Below are positions 53,631 through 63,149 of a stretch of DNA of 64,000 nucleotides, one piece after another (positions within the stretch are counted from its first letter, which is position 1; each line of letters starts with the position of its first letter). The position numbers and the translations under genes are program-made. This stretch comes from Flavobacterium celericrescens. Lineage in GTDB: Bacteria; Bacteroidota; Bacteroidia; Flavobacteriales; Flavobacteriaceae. The stretch spans positions 1-64,000 of the forward strand of contig NZ_JAAJBV010000008.1 of NCBI RefSeq assembly GCF_011392075.1. Reading direction: 5' to 3'. The notes under the pieces were generated by a model. That model was not told the DNA's origin, ran no database searches, and saw only the letters and a list, made by a program, of their open reading frames with translations.

Positions 53631-55070
53631 ATGAAAAGTAAATTATTAATAGCCTTAGGACTAATTAGCAGCCTTGCTTTTTCGCAAGAAAAAGATTCGA
53701 CGGATGTTGTATATAAAAAACGTGTTTTAGAAGGAATAGAAGTAGATTTTTTAGCTAGTTATTATAAACAAGATGGAATTCATTCCTCAGTTTCTGGTGG
53801 TATGGGTTCTGAGAAATTAACCGATTTAGCTTCAAATATAACAATCGCCATGCCATTGAATGATGACGATGTGTTAACTGTTGATGCTGGACTTTCTGCA
53901 TATACTTCAGCTTCATCAAGTAATATCAATCCATTTAATGCTACAGGAGCTTCTGGTGGTGGAGACGACGACGACGATGATGACAAAGCTCCTGCTACAG
54001 GACCATATGGAACCCCGTGGCAAGCTTCTTCTGGTGCGTCAGCTCAAGATGTATTGGGTGCAGTAATGGTAAATTATAGTCACAGTAGTGATAATCGTAA
54101 TTTTATTTGGAATGCTGATGTTGCTTTTTCAAATGAATATGATTATACTTCTATTGGTTTTGGTGGAGGTATGACTAAATTATTTAATGATAAAAACTCA
54201 GAAATTTCTTTAAAAGTTAATGTATATTTAGATCAGTGGAGACCAATTTATTCAACAGAATTACATGAGTATGCCAAGTATGGTGCGACTTTCCAAAATA
54301 ATGGTTTTTTTAGTGGTGTAACTATTTTAGATCAAAATGGAAATGCTACCACAAGTTACTTGCCATCAGACTTTACAACCTGGAAATCTACTAATAGAAA
54401 TTCCTATTCGGCTTCATTCGGATTTTCACAGGTAGCTACCAAAAAGATGCAATTCTCGTTATTCTTTGATATTCTGCAACAAGAAGGAATGTTATCAACT
54501 CCTTATCATCGAATTTACTTTGCCGATAAAGCAAATTATTACATTGGACAAGCACAATATATTCCAGATTATGAATCTACACAAAACAAAGGTGTATATC
54601 AGTTAGCTGATGATATTGAGCGTTTACCAAATACTCGTTTTAAGATTCCTGTTGGAGCACGTTTAAACTATTATTTGAATGAAAGATTGGCTGTAAGAAC
54701 ATATTATAGATATTATTGGGATGATTGGGGAATTACTTCTCACACTGCTAGTATTGAATTGCCAATAAAATTATCAGATAAGTTTACTGTTTTTCCAACG
54801 TATAGATATTATACTCAAGGAAATTCAAAATATTTTGCGCCTTACGAGACGCATTTGTCAACTGAAAAATATTATACATCTGACTATGATTTATCTACTT
54901 TTAATGCCAATCAATATGGATTTGGTTTAAATTATACAGATATTTTTACCAATGCAAAAATTTGGAAATTCGGACTTAAAAATATAGATTTTAGATTCAA
55001 TCATTACGATAGAAATGATGGTTTAAATGCCAATATTGTTACTGTAGGAGTAAAATTTGTTGAACAATAG
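53631..55070 (+). CDS. DUF3570 outer-membrane beta-barrel protein
   Basis: 479 residues with a signal peptide (LAFSQ). The body has many amphipathic strands ending in an aromatic-rich barrel, with RNDGLNANIVTVGVKFVEQ as the last strand. Between the first strands is a loop with TGAS (105-108), an Asp7 run (112-118) and SGAS (134-137), the latter followed by AQDVLGAV, much like the tails of flavinylation sites. The ApbE gene in the same operon makes Ser108 and Ser137 candidate FMN sites. The Asp run could bind calcium or another cation. Confidence 0.87.
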   Translation: MKSKLLIALGLISSLAFSQEKDSTDVVYKKRVLEGIEVDFLASYYKQDGIHSSVSGGMGSEKLTDLASNITIAMPLNDDDVLTVDAGLSAYTSASSSNINPFNATGASGGGDDDDDDDKAPATGPYGTPWQASSGASAQDVLGAVMVNYSHSSDNRNFIWNADVAFSNEYDYTSIGFGGGMTKLFNDKNSEISLKVNVYLDQWRPIYSTELHEYAKYGATFQNNGFFSGVTILDQNGNATTSYLPSDFTTWKSTNRNSYSASFGFSQVATKKMQFSLFFDILQQEGMLSTPYHRIYFADKANYYIGQAQYIPDYESTQNKGVYQLADDIERLPNTRFKIPVGARLNYYLNERLAVRTYYRYYWDDWGITSHTASIELPIKLSDKFTVFPTYRYYTQGNSKYFAPYETHLSTEKYYTSDYDLSTFNANQYGFGLNYTDIFTNAKIWKFGLKNIDFRFNHYDRNDGLNANIVTVGVKFVEQ

Positions 55071-55080
55071 CAAATAAATT

Positions 55081-55740
55081 ATGCACATTCTAATTGTTGA
55101 AGATGAAAAAGGAATTGTAGATTTTCTAAAACAAGGTTTAGAAGAGGAAGGTTTTACAATTTCAACCGCTACTGATGGTAAAGATGGACTTGAAAAAGCC
55201 TTGTCTTTACCTGTAGATTTAATACTTCTCGATTGGATGATGCCTAAAATGAATGGATTAGAAGTTTGTAAAGCTGTTAGAATTCAAAAATCAATTCCAA
55301 TTATTTTTTTAACGGCAAAAGATACTGTACAAGAAACAATTGAAGGTTTGAAAGCGGGTGCTAATGATTATATCAAAAAACCATTTTCTTTTGAAGAATT
55401 ATTAGAGCGCATAAAAATTCATTTTAGAATAAAGGATGAAGCAAAAATATTATCGCTTGGTAATATTACTTTAGACAAAAATAAATTTCAAGTTTTTGTG
55501 GATAATATTGAAGTTCCTTTGACCCAACGCGAATTTGAATTATTAGCTTATTTAATCAAAAATAAAGGGACCGTTTGTACTAGAAATAAAATAATTGAAG
55601 ACGTTTGGGACATTCATTTTGAATATGATACGGGTGTAATTGATGTTTTTATGAATGCTATTCGTAAAAAACTAAATCTAACTAAAGATCAAGAATTAAT
55701 TAAAACTATTAGAGGAGTAGGATATATTGCAAATGACTAA
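55081..55740 (+). CDS. OmpR-family response regulator
   Basis: 219 residues. Receiver domain with acid pair near residue 8, phospho-acceptor Asp51 and Lys in YIKKPFS; C-terminal winged helix (TQREFELLAYLIKNKG, IRKKLN, IRGVGYI). It follows the DUF3570 gene by 10 bp and overlaps the kinase gene by 8 bp. Proposed to bind the 11-bp-phased CTTAAG repeats found upstream of three nearby units; OmpR-type regulators usually bind such direct repeats. Confidence 0.93.
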   Translation: MHILIVEDEKGIVDFLKQGLEEEGFTISTATDGKDGLEKALSLPVDLILLDWMMPKMNGLEVCKAVRIQKSIPIIFLTAKDTVQETIEGLKAGANDYIKKPFSFEELLERIKIHFRIKDEAKILSLGNITLDKNKFQVFVDNIEVPLTQREFELLAYLIKNKGTVCTRNKIIEDVWDIHFEYDTGVIDVFMNAIRKKLNLTKDQELIKTIRGVGYIAND

Positions 55741-57133
55741 TTTTTTTTCATTTTCATTTAGAAATAGAATTGCTTTTAATTATATTGTAAGTGGTTCAAT
55801 TCTTATTGCAATAGTATTTTTATTTATTTATCACATAGTTAAATATAGTGTAAATCAGCATATAAATGAAGAAATTCAAGAAGAATTATACAAGCATTTA
55901 GATGATGTTACTACAGATTCAAATGATACTTATTTAATTCAAGTAGATCAGTGGAGAGCTCGCGAACACAACTCTATTAGTGTAAACCCTGTTTTTGTAG
56001 AGTTTTATGATAATAATAAACAACTTATTGATAGATCTCCAAATCTAAATACCTCTAATTTGAGACTTTTAGATGATTTTCATAATAATTTATTTATCAA
56101 TTCAACACTAAATGGAATTCCTGTTAGACAAATTCAAACGGCTATCATAAACAAAAACAAAGTAGTTGGTTATCTTGTAATAGCAATGTCGTTAGAGGAT
56201 TTTGAAATTGTCCAAATTTTAAAAAATATCCTTTTAATTTCGTTTCCATTAATCTTAATTATTCTCTATTTAATTGCTCGTTTTTTTGCAGGTAAAAGTA
56301 TTAAACCTGTTAGTACAATTATAGAGACCTCTAGTCAAATTACAAAGGACAACCTACAAACCCGTATTCCTTTACCGGCAAATAAAGATGAATTATATGT
56401 TTTATCTCAAAATATTAATAATCTTTTAGATCGAGTTGAAAATGCAATAGAACGTGAAAAACAATTTACTTCAGATGCTTCTCATGAATTAAGAACACCT
56501 TTGGCAGTTATTAAAGGCACCATGGAAGTCTTAATTCGAAAGCCTAGAAACCAACAAGAATATGAAGAAAAAATCAACTTCTGCATTACCGAAGTAGATC
56601 GTTTGAATCATATGGTGGATCAATTATTGCTTTTGGCACGATTTGAAAACCAAAAACAAAATATTAAAAATGAATCTATTTATTTGAATGCATTAGTATT
56701 GGATAATCTAGCCCGTTTTTCAGAAAAAATAGAAGCAAAAAAATTGACAATTAAAACCAATTTTACTGCCGATTATCATTTACAATCGGATAATTATTTA
56801 ATTTCAATTATTGTGAGTAATTTAATCTCAAATGCAATAAAATATACAGAAAATAATGGAGAAATTACCATTGGATTATCTCAAAATTCCAATGCAATAT
56901 TGCTTTCTGTTGCCGATAATGGCATTGGTATTTCAAAAATAGATTTAGACAAAGTATTTAACTCTTTCTATCGTTCTGATAGTACAAATCAAGCTAAAAT
57001 TAAAGGCACAGGATTGGGACTTTCAATCGTAAAAAGGCTTTGTGATTTGCTTAAAATTGAAGTTTCGGTTTCAAGTGAATTACAGGTTGGAACAGTATTT
57101 AATTTAAGTTTTCCTTTAGCTAAACTTAAGTAG
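55733..57133 (+). CDS. HAMP-type sensor histidine kinase
   Basis: 466 residues from ATG 55733. Two membrane helices (about 20-38 and 167-183) bracket a 125-residue periplasmic sensor; then HAMP (about 184-236), the phospho-acceptor His251 in SDASHELRTPL, and the HATPase domain with N box, DNGIGI and GTGLGLSIV. Layout is that of CusS-like kinases. Partner of the response regulator just upstream. The signal is unknown; the adjacent efflux operon points to metal stress, the upstream genes to redox state. Confidence 0.92.
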   Translation: MTNFFSFSFRNRIAFNYIVSGSILIAIVFLFIYHIVKYSVNQHINEEIQEELYKHLDDVTTDSNDTYLIQVDQWRAREHNSISVNPVFVEFYDNNKQLIDRSPNLNTSNLRLLDDFHNNLFINSTLNGIPVRQIQTAIINKNKVVGYLVIAMSLEDFEIVQILKNILLISFPLILIILYLIARFFAGKSIKPVSTIIETSSQITKDNLQTRIPLPANKDELYVLSQNINNLLDRVENAIEREKQFTSDASHELRTPLAVIKGTMEVLIRKPRNQQEYEEKINFCITEVDRLNHMVDQLLLLARFENQKQNIKNESIYLNALVLDNLARFSEKIEAKKLTIKTNFTADYHLQSDNYLISIIVSNLISNAIKYTENNGEITIGLSQNSNAILLSVADNGIGISKIDLDKVFNSFYRSDSTNQAKIKGTGLGLSIVKRLCDLLKIEVSVSSELQVGTVFNLSFPLAKLK

Positions 57134-57141
57134 TTCTTAAG
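57125..57141 (+). promoter_or_regulatory. Two 11-bp-phased CTTAAG repeats (operator 3)
   Basis: CTTAAG at 57125 and 57136 overlap the end of the kinase gene and lie 21 bp before the TATTTTTG box of the efflux operon. This is a normal place for an OmpR-type activator. Confidence 0.65.
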
Positions 57142-57162
57142 CTATTTCTGTATACTATTTAT

Positions 57163-57170
57163 TATTTTTG
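57163..57170 (+). promoter_or_regulatory. Candidate -7 box of the efflux operon
   Basis: TATTTTTG, 37 bp before the first start. The -33 TTTG is missing, as expected if the CTTAAG-bound regulator activates it. Confidence 0.5.
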
Positions 57171-57207
57171 TGTTGTAATTCTTTTAAAGAAGTTTATTCT
57201 TTTTACA

Positions 57208-57585
57208 ATGAAAAAAATAATTGTCATTTTTCTAATATCTGTATTCATGTGTGCAAACACAGCGATAGGACAATTATTGAAAATTCCAAATTTGATAGAG
57301 CATTACAACGCACACAATAATGAATTGGCATCCGATTCAATTTCTTTTATTGATTATATTATTTCACATTATTCTGCTAGCGCTGAAAAAAACCACGATC
57401 ATCAAGATTTACCTTTTAAAACAGTAGATAATTCTACAAATTTATTATTTACGTTTTCCATTATTACCACAAATCAAATTCAAGTTTTAAAGCCTTTAAT
57501 TTCTATTAAAAAGAAATTTTTTTATAATAAATCTTTTAAATCCAAATTGATTACTTCAATTTGGTTACCGCCTAAGTTGTTCTAA
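57208..57585 (+). CDS. Small exported protein of the metal-efflux operon
   Basis: 125 residues with a signal peptide (NTAIGQ) and a His-rich stretch (EKNHDHQDLPF) in the middle. I recall comparable short exported proteins before CusA-type genes in Bacteroidota. It may bind metal in the periplasm, but this is inference. First gene after the CTTAAG operator; the CusA-TolC gene follows after 94 bp. Confidence 0.68.
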   Translation: MKKIIVIFLISVFMCANTAIGQLLKIPNLIEHYNAHNNELASDSISFIDYIISHYSASAEKNHDHQDLPFKTVDNSTNLLFTFSIITTNQIQVLKPLISIKKKFFYNKSFKSKLITSIWLPPKLF

Positions 57586-57679
57586 TTTTTTTTAAATAAA
57601 TGGATTCATTTTATATGGATTCAATTGTGTTTATCTTAAAAAGATAAATGTTGTTTTATATATTAAAATTTACAAAAAA

Positions 57680-60600
57680 ATGTTAGAAAAAATTATTGCT
57701 TTTAGTTTAAAAAATAAACTCATCGTATTATTGTTTACTTTAGGTGTTTTAGGCTTTGGATTGTTTTCGGTTTTCCAAATTTCAATCGGAGCAGTTCCTG
57801 ATATTACGAATAATCAGGTACAAGTTATTACTACTTCTCGTAATCTTTCAACTCAAGATATTGAACAATTTATAACTTATCCAGTTGAAATTGAAATGGC
57901 TAATTTACCTAGTGTAAAAGAAATTCGTTCGATTTCAAAATTTGGATTATCGGTTGTAACTATTGTGTTTGAAGATGAAATTGGGACTTATTTACCAAGA
58001 CAATTAATCGCTGAAAAAATCAAAGCCGCTTCAGAGAAAATTCCAGAAGGATTTGGAACTCCAGAAATGGGACCAATTACAACAGGTTTAGGTGAAATTT
58101 ACCAATATACTTTGGAGGTTAAACCAGAATACAAAAACCAATATTCGGTTACTGATTTACGTACGATTCAAGATTGGGTAGTAAAAAGACAGCTTTCAGG
58201 AATTAAAGGTGTCGTAGAAATCAATACTTGGGGTGGTTTCCTGAAACAATATGAAATTGCTATCAATTCAGCTAGTTTGAAAGCAATGAACATTAGCGCT
58301 TCTGATGTTTTTACGGCATTAGAAAAAAATAATAGCATTGCAGGTGGCGCTTATATCGAGAAAGTAAATCAAAGTTATTTCATTCGTGGAGAAGGAAAAG
58401 TAAGTTCTATTCAAGATATTGAAAATATTGTGGTTAAAAATGAATCAGGCTTACCTGTTTATGTGAAAAATGTGGCAGAGGTTCGCTTTGGTCATGCAAA
58501 TCGTTTTGGAGCAATTACTGGAAATGGAGAAGGTGAAAAAGTATTGGGACAAGTAATGATGCTTAAAGGGGGAAACTCTAAACAAGTAATTGATGATGTT
58601 AAACATAGAGTAGTAGAAATTCAAAAAACATTACCAAAGGGCGTGTATATTAATGGGTTCTTGGAACGAAGCGAATTAGTTGGTAAAACAACATTCACGG
58701 TTGCCGAAAACTTAATTTTAGGATGCTTAATTGTAATTTTCGTAGTGGTTTTATTACTTGGAAATTGGCGATCTGGATTAGTTGTAGCTTCAGTAATTCC
58801 GCTATGTTTATTGTTTGCTATATCGTTTATGAATATTTTTGATATTGACGCAAACTTAATGAGTTTAGGCGCCATTGACTTTGGAATTATAATTGACGGA
58901 GCTGTAATTATTGTTGAGTTTATAGCTTTTCAAATTGCACACAAATCAAGGCATCTTGTAGGGTTATCAAAAGAACAACAACAAATAGAAATAGATCAAA
59001 TTACGTATAAAAGCGCTTCTAAAATGATGAATTCGGCCATCTTTGGTCAGTTGATTATTTTAATTGTATTTATTCCTATTCTATCATTATCAGGAGTGGA
59101 AGGAAAAATGTTTAAACCAATGGCAATGACATTTAGTTTCGCACTTTTAGGAGCTATGTTGTTTTGTTTTACTTATGTTCCAGTAGTTTCTTCAATGTTT
59201 TTAAAACCAAAAGCAGAAAATCCTAACTCACTCTCTAACCGATTGATTAACAAGTTAAATGCTTTGTATTTGCCTGTAATTCAATGGGCTTTAAATAATA
59301 CAAAGAAAGTACTTTATGGAGCGTTAGGTTTGTTAGTAATAGCGGGGACAATTTTTTCAACTATGGGTGGTGAATTTATCCCAACATTAGATGAAGGCGA
59401 TTTTGTTATTCAACCCGTATTAAAAACAGGAACATCATTAAGTAAAACCATTGAAACGACTACAAAAATTGAAAAAATTATTTTAGATAATTTTCCAGAA
59501 GTATCACAAGTAGTTAGTAGAATTGGAGCGGCAGAAGTACCTACAGACCCAATGAGTATGGAAGAAAGCGATATCATTGTGAAATTAAAACCCAAATCAG
59601 AGTGGGTGTCGGCAGCAAGCAAAGATGAATTAGCCGATAAAATTAAAACGGCTATCGAGCAGAAAATTCCAAACATGGAAATTGAATTTACACAACCTAT
59701 CGAAATGCGATTCAATGAATTAATTTCGGGTTCACGCTCTGATGTTGCTGTAAAAATATTTGGTGAAGATTTAGATGTATTAGCAAGAAAAGCCTCTGAA
59801 ATAGAAAAAGCAATTAAAAATGTGGAAGGCGCTTCAGATATCATCATAGAAAAAACTGAAGGATTGCCTCAAATGTTTGTACAATATGACCGCAGTAAAA
59901 TTGCACGTTATGGTTTGAATATTTCAGATTTGAATGAAGTGATTGCATTAGGTTTCGCAGGAAAAACTGTTGGTAATGTATTTGAAGGTGAGAAACGTTT
60001 TGACATGGTTATTCGCTTAAATAAAAATAACCGACAAGATATTGAAGATTTGCGAAATTTATATGTAGCCACACCTTCAGGTGAACAAATACCTTTAAGA
60101 GAATTGGCAACTATTGAATATACAGTTGGCCCCGCAAAAATATCAAGAGACAATACCAATCGAAGAATTGTGGTAGGAATCAATGTAAGAAATCGAGATT
60201 TACAAAGTGTTGTTGATGATGTAAGAACTAATATTGAATCAAAAGTTAAATTACCAAGTGGTTATAGAGTTACTTATGGCGGTCAATTTGAAAATTTAGA
60301 AAGTGCTAAAGCTCGTTTGTTAATTGCAGTACCCATAGCATTATTTTTAATATTTATTATGTTACATTTTGCTTTTGGTTCAATTAAAGAAGCTATTATG
60401 GTTTATTCAGCCATTCCATTGTCTGCCGTGGGTGGAATTTTATTCCTTTGGATGAGAGATTTACCTTTTAGTATTTCGGCGGGCGTTGGGTTTATTGCTC
60501 TTTTTGGTATTGCCGTTTTAAATGGAATTGTTCTCATTGAACATTTTAAAGAACTAAAACATCAAGGCATGAAAGATATGAACGAACTTATTTTAAAAGG

Positions 60601-62014
60601 AACAACAGACAGACTTCGTCCTGTTTTATTAACCGCAGCCGCAGCCGCACTGGGATTTTTACCTATGGCAATTTCTTCATCAGCGGGAGCAGAGGTGCAA
60701 CGACCATTAGCTACTGTAGTAATTGGTGGTTTGTTTACCGCAACTCTTTTAACTATGATTGTATTGCCTATTTTATTCAAAGTGCTTGATAGCAAAGAAT
60801 TTAAAAAACCAAAATTCAAAAAACACGTGAGTGGTACTTATATTATTTTATTCTTCATCGGCACCAGCTTTGGTTTTGCTCAAGATAGAAATGTTGAATT
60901 GGATACTATATTAGCAAATGCGATGCAGAATAATAAATCCTTAAAAGCTGGACAATTGCAAGTAGATAAAATGAAAGCAAATATTAAAACAGCTTATGAT
61001 TTTGAAAAAACGAACGTGTATTATAGTTATGACCAAAATAATTTGGCATTAAATAATCAGCCTTTGAAAGTGTTTGGTGTGCAACAATCGTTTTTGTTTC
61101 CTACGGTTTATGGTGTGCAACGAAAAGTTAATCAAGCTGCTTATGAGCAAGAACAAGCACGTTTTGAATTGCAAAAAAATAAACTTTCATTAGAGATTTC
61201 TAAAACATATCACCACATTGTTTATTTACAACAGCAAGAAACAACTTATAAGTATTTAGATAGTTTATATCAAAACTTCTCTAAAGCAAGCGATAGACGT
61301 TTTGAATTGGGAGAAACAAATTATTTAGAAAAAATTACTGCCCAAGCCAAATATAGACAAATCCAAACTAAATTAAATCAACTGGATAAAGAGAAAAAAG
61401 GGCAATATGAATTGTTACAAGCATTGGTGCAATCGGAAGATAAAGTAAGGGTTAAATCGGTGATTATGGAGCCAATAAATAATTTAACTATTACTACAAA
61501 TAAAGAATTGTATTTAACATATTTTGAGAGTGTTACAAAATCTTATGAAAACAATATAAAACTTCAAAATCAAAATTGGTTGCCTAATTTAAATTTGGAA
61601 TATTTTCAAGGTAAAAACAATGGCATTTCAGAATCATTATATGGATTTCAAGTTGGAGTAGCTGTACCCTTGTTTTTTTCAGGAAATGTGGCCAAATCTA
61701 AAGTTGCGAAGCTAGCCTTGCAATCTTGGGAACAGGAGAAACAAAATGAAGAGCAAAGAATTGAGGCGTATATTTTACAGTCTAAAAACACTTTAGATCA
61801 GCATCAACAAGCTATTACTTATTATACTGAACATGGCAAAAAGTTAGCTGCTGAAATAATAAAAGTAGCTGATATGAGCTATAAACACGGTGAGATTGAC
61901 TTTTTTCAATACATACAAAGTTTAGAAAATGCAACAATTATTCAAATGGAATATTTAGATGCTTTGCTACAATACAACAAAACACAACTTGATTTACAAT
62001 ACCTTAATTATTAA
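57680..62014 (+). CDS. CusA/CzcA heavy-metal RND pump fused to a TolC-like domain
   Basis: 1444 residues. Residues 1-1045 are an HME-type RND pump with 12 helices, SIGAVPDITNNQVQV at the start, the proton-relay region GAIDFGIIIDGAVIIVE and a Met-containing porter domain. After a charged linker comes a hydrophobic stretch that looks like a signal peptide (GTYIILFFIGTSFGFAQ, about 1052-1068), then 376 residues of a TolC/OEP-like coiled-coil protein (ANAMQNNKSL, RRFELGETNYLEKI). The fusion is common in Bacteroidota. The inner part may be cut by signal peptidase and released. An in-frame GTG at 60827 could also start it separately. Confidence 0.9.
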   Translation: MLEKIIAFSLKNKLIVLLFTLGVLGFGLFSVFQISIGAVPDITNNQVQVITTSRNLSTQDIEQFITYPVEIEMANLPSVKEIRSISKFGLSVVTIVFEDEIGTYLPRQLIAEKIKAASEKIPEGFGTPEMGPITTGLGEIYQYTLEVKPEYKNQYSVTDLRTIQDWVVKRQLSGIKGVVEINTWGGFLKQYEIAINSASLKAMNISASDVFTALEKNNSIAGGAYIEKVNQSYFIRGEGKVSSIQDIENIVVKNESGLPVYVKNVAEVRFGHANRFGAITGNGEGEKVLGQVMMLKGGNSKQVIDDVKHRVVEIQKTLPKGVYINGFLERSELVGKTTFTVAENLILGCLIVIFVVVLLLGNWRSGLVVASVIPLCLLFAISFMNIFDIDANLMSLGAIDFGIIIDGAVIIVEFIAFQIAHKSRHLVGLSKEQQQIEIDQITYKSASKMMNSAIFGQLIILIVFIPILSLSGVEGKMFKPMAMTFSFALLGAMLFCFTYVPVVSSMFLKPKAENPNSLSNRLINKLNALYLPVIQWALNNTKKVLYGALGLLVIAGTIFSTMGGEFIPTLDEGDFVIQPVLKTGTSLSKTIETTTKIEKIILDNFPEVSQVVSRIGAAEVPTDPMSMEESDIIVKLKPKSEWVSAASKDELADKIKTAIEQKIPNMEIEFTQPIEMRFNELISGSRSDVAVKIFGEDLDVLARKASEIEKAIKNVEGASDIIIEKTEGLPQMFVQYDRSKIARYGLNISDLNEVIALGFAGKTVGNVFEGEKRFDMVIRLNKNNRQDIEDLRNLYVATPSGEQIPLRELATIEYTVGPAKISRDNTNRRIVVGINVRNRDLQSVVDDVRTNIESKVKLPSGYRVTYGGQFENLESAKARLLIAVPIALFLIFIMLHFAFGSIKEAIMVYSAIPLSAVGGILFLWMRDLPFSISAGVGFIALFGIAVLNGIVLIEHFKELKHQGMKDMNELILKGTTDRLRPVLLTAAAAALGFLPMAISSSAGAEVQRPLATVVIGGLFTATLLTMIVLPILFKVLDSKEFKKPKFKKHVSGTYIILFFIGTSFGFAQDRNVELDTILANAMQNNKSLKAGQLQVDKMKANIKTAYDFEKTNVYYSYDQNNLALNNQPLKVFGVQQSFLFPTVYGVQRKVNQAAYEQEQARFELQKNKLSLEISKTYHHIVYLQQQETTYKYLDSLYQNFSKASDRRFELGETNYLEKITAQAKYRQIQTKLNQLDKEKKGQYELLQALVQSEDKVRVKSVIMEPINNLTITTNKELYLTYFESVTKSYENNIKLQNQNWLPNLNLEYFQGKNNGISESLYGFQVGVAVPLFFSGNVAKSKVAKLALQSWEQEKQNEEQRIEAYILQSKNTLDQHQQAITYYTEHGKKLAAEIIKVADMSYKHGEIDFFQYIQSLENATIIQMEYLDALLQYNKTQLDLQYLNY

Positions 62015-62018
62015 TATT

Positions 62019-63137
62019 ATGTTTAAAAAAAATATAATTTTAGCCGCACTTATCATTTCATTTTTCTCTTGTAAAGAAACCAAAACAGAGGAAGTTGCTG
62101 TTGTTGATGAAACCACAATAACAGTAACAAAAGAGCAATTTGAAGCTTCAAAAATGACAATTGGAAATCCAGTTGAACAAAGTTTTGATGTAACTATAAA
62201 AGCATCAGGAAAAGTAGATGTACCGCCACAATATAGAGCTAAAGTAACTACTTTTTTAGGTGGTTATGTCAAAGCCACTAAGCTATTGGTAGGTGATAAA
62301 GTTGCAAAAGGACAAGCTTTAATTACTTTAGAAAATACAGAATATTTAGACTTGCAAAAAGACTATTTAGAACTGGCCGAACAATTAACCTATTTGAAAT
62401 CGGAATTTGAACGTCAAAAAACGTTATACCAAGAAAAAATAGCTTCACAAAAAAACTATCTGAAAGCAGAAAGTGATTATAAAAGTACAAAAGGAATGTA
62501 CCAAGGTTTGCGCGAAAAATTGCTATTACTTAATATCAATCCAGCAAATGTTGAGCGTGGTAAATTTACTTCTCAAATTACATTAACGGCACCTATTTCT
62601 GGAGATGTAACAGTAATGAATGCTAATGTAGGGATGTTTATGTCGCCATCAGATGTAATTTTAGAAATTGTAGATACCAATTATTTGCATTTGAATTTAA
62701 GCATTTTTGAAAAAGATATTTTGAGTGTAAAAGAAGGACAAAAAATAAATTTTTCAATTCCTGAAGCAAGTAAAGAATTGTTTGTGTCACAAGTGCAAAA
62801 AGTGGGTAAATCTATTGAGAGTAAAGACCGAACTATCGCTGTTTTTGGTGTATTAAGCCCGCAAAATAAGACCAAATTATTGTCAGGTATGTTTGTTGAA
62901 GCTGGAATTGTTATCAATTCTAAAAAAGGGTTTGGAGTTCCAACAGAAGCTATTGTTACTGAGGATAATAAAACTTTTGTCTTGGTTTTAAATAATGATA
63001 CAAAAGACTATATTTTCAAAAAAGTTCCCGTATCTTTAGGAGAGAAATCTGAAAATTTTGTAGAAATATTGCCAACTGCAACAGTTAATCAAACAACCAA
63101 GATATTGACTAAAGGAGTGTTTGATGTGGCTAACTAA
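62019..63137 (+). CDS. Efflux RND periplasmic adaptor (CusB-like)
   Basis: 372 residues from ATG 62019, 4 bp after the pump stop. Lipoprotein signal (FFSC, Cys18). Order: beta-barrel and lipoyl halves (YRAKVTTFLGGYVKATKLLVGDKVAKGQ), a coiled hairpin with YLDLQKDYLELAEQLTYLKSEFERQKTLY, then lipoyl and barrel second halves (LTAPISGDVTVMNANVGMFMSP). It joins the pump and the TolC-like channel. Metal specificity is not clear from sequence. Confidence 0.9.
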   Translation: MFKKNIILAALIISFFSCKETKTEEVAVVDETTITVTKEQFEASKMTIGNPVEQSFDVTIKASGKVDVPPQYRAKVTTFLGGYVKATKLLVGDKVAKGQALITLENTEYLDLQKDYLELAEQLTYLKSEFERQKTLYQEKIASQKNYLKAESDYKSTKGMYQGLREKLLLLNINPANVERGKFTSQITLTAPISGDVTVMNANVGMFMSPSDVILEIVDTNYLHLNLSIFEKDILSVKEGQKINFSIPEASKELFVSQVQKVGKSIESKDRTIAVFGVLSPQNKTKLLSGMFVEAGIVINSKKGFGVPTEAIVTEDNKTFVLVLNNDTKDYIFKKVPVSLGEKSENFVEILPTATVNQTTKILTKGVFDVAN

Positions 63138-63149
63138 AAATAGAATCAC

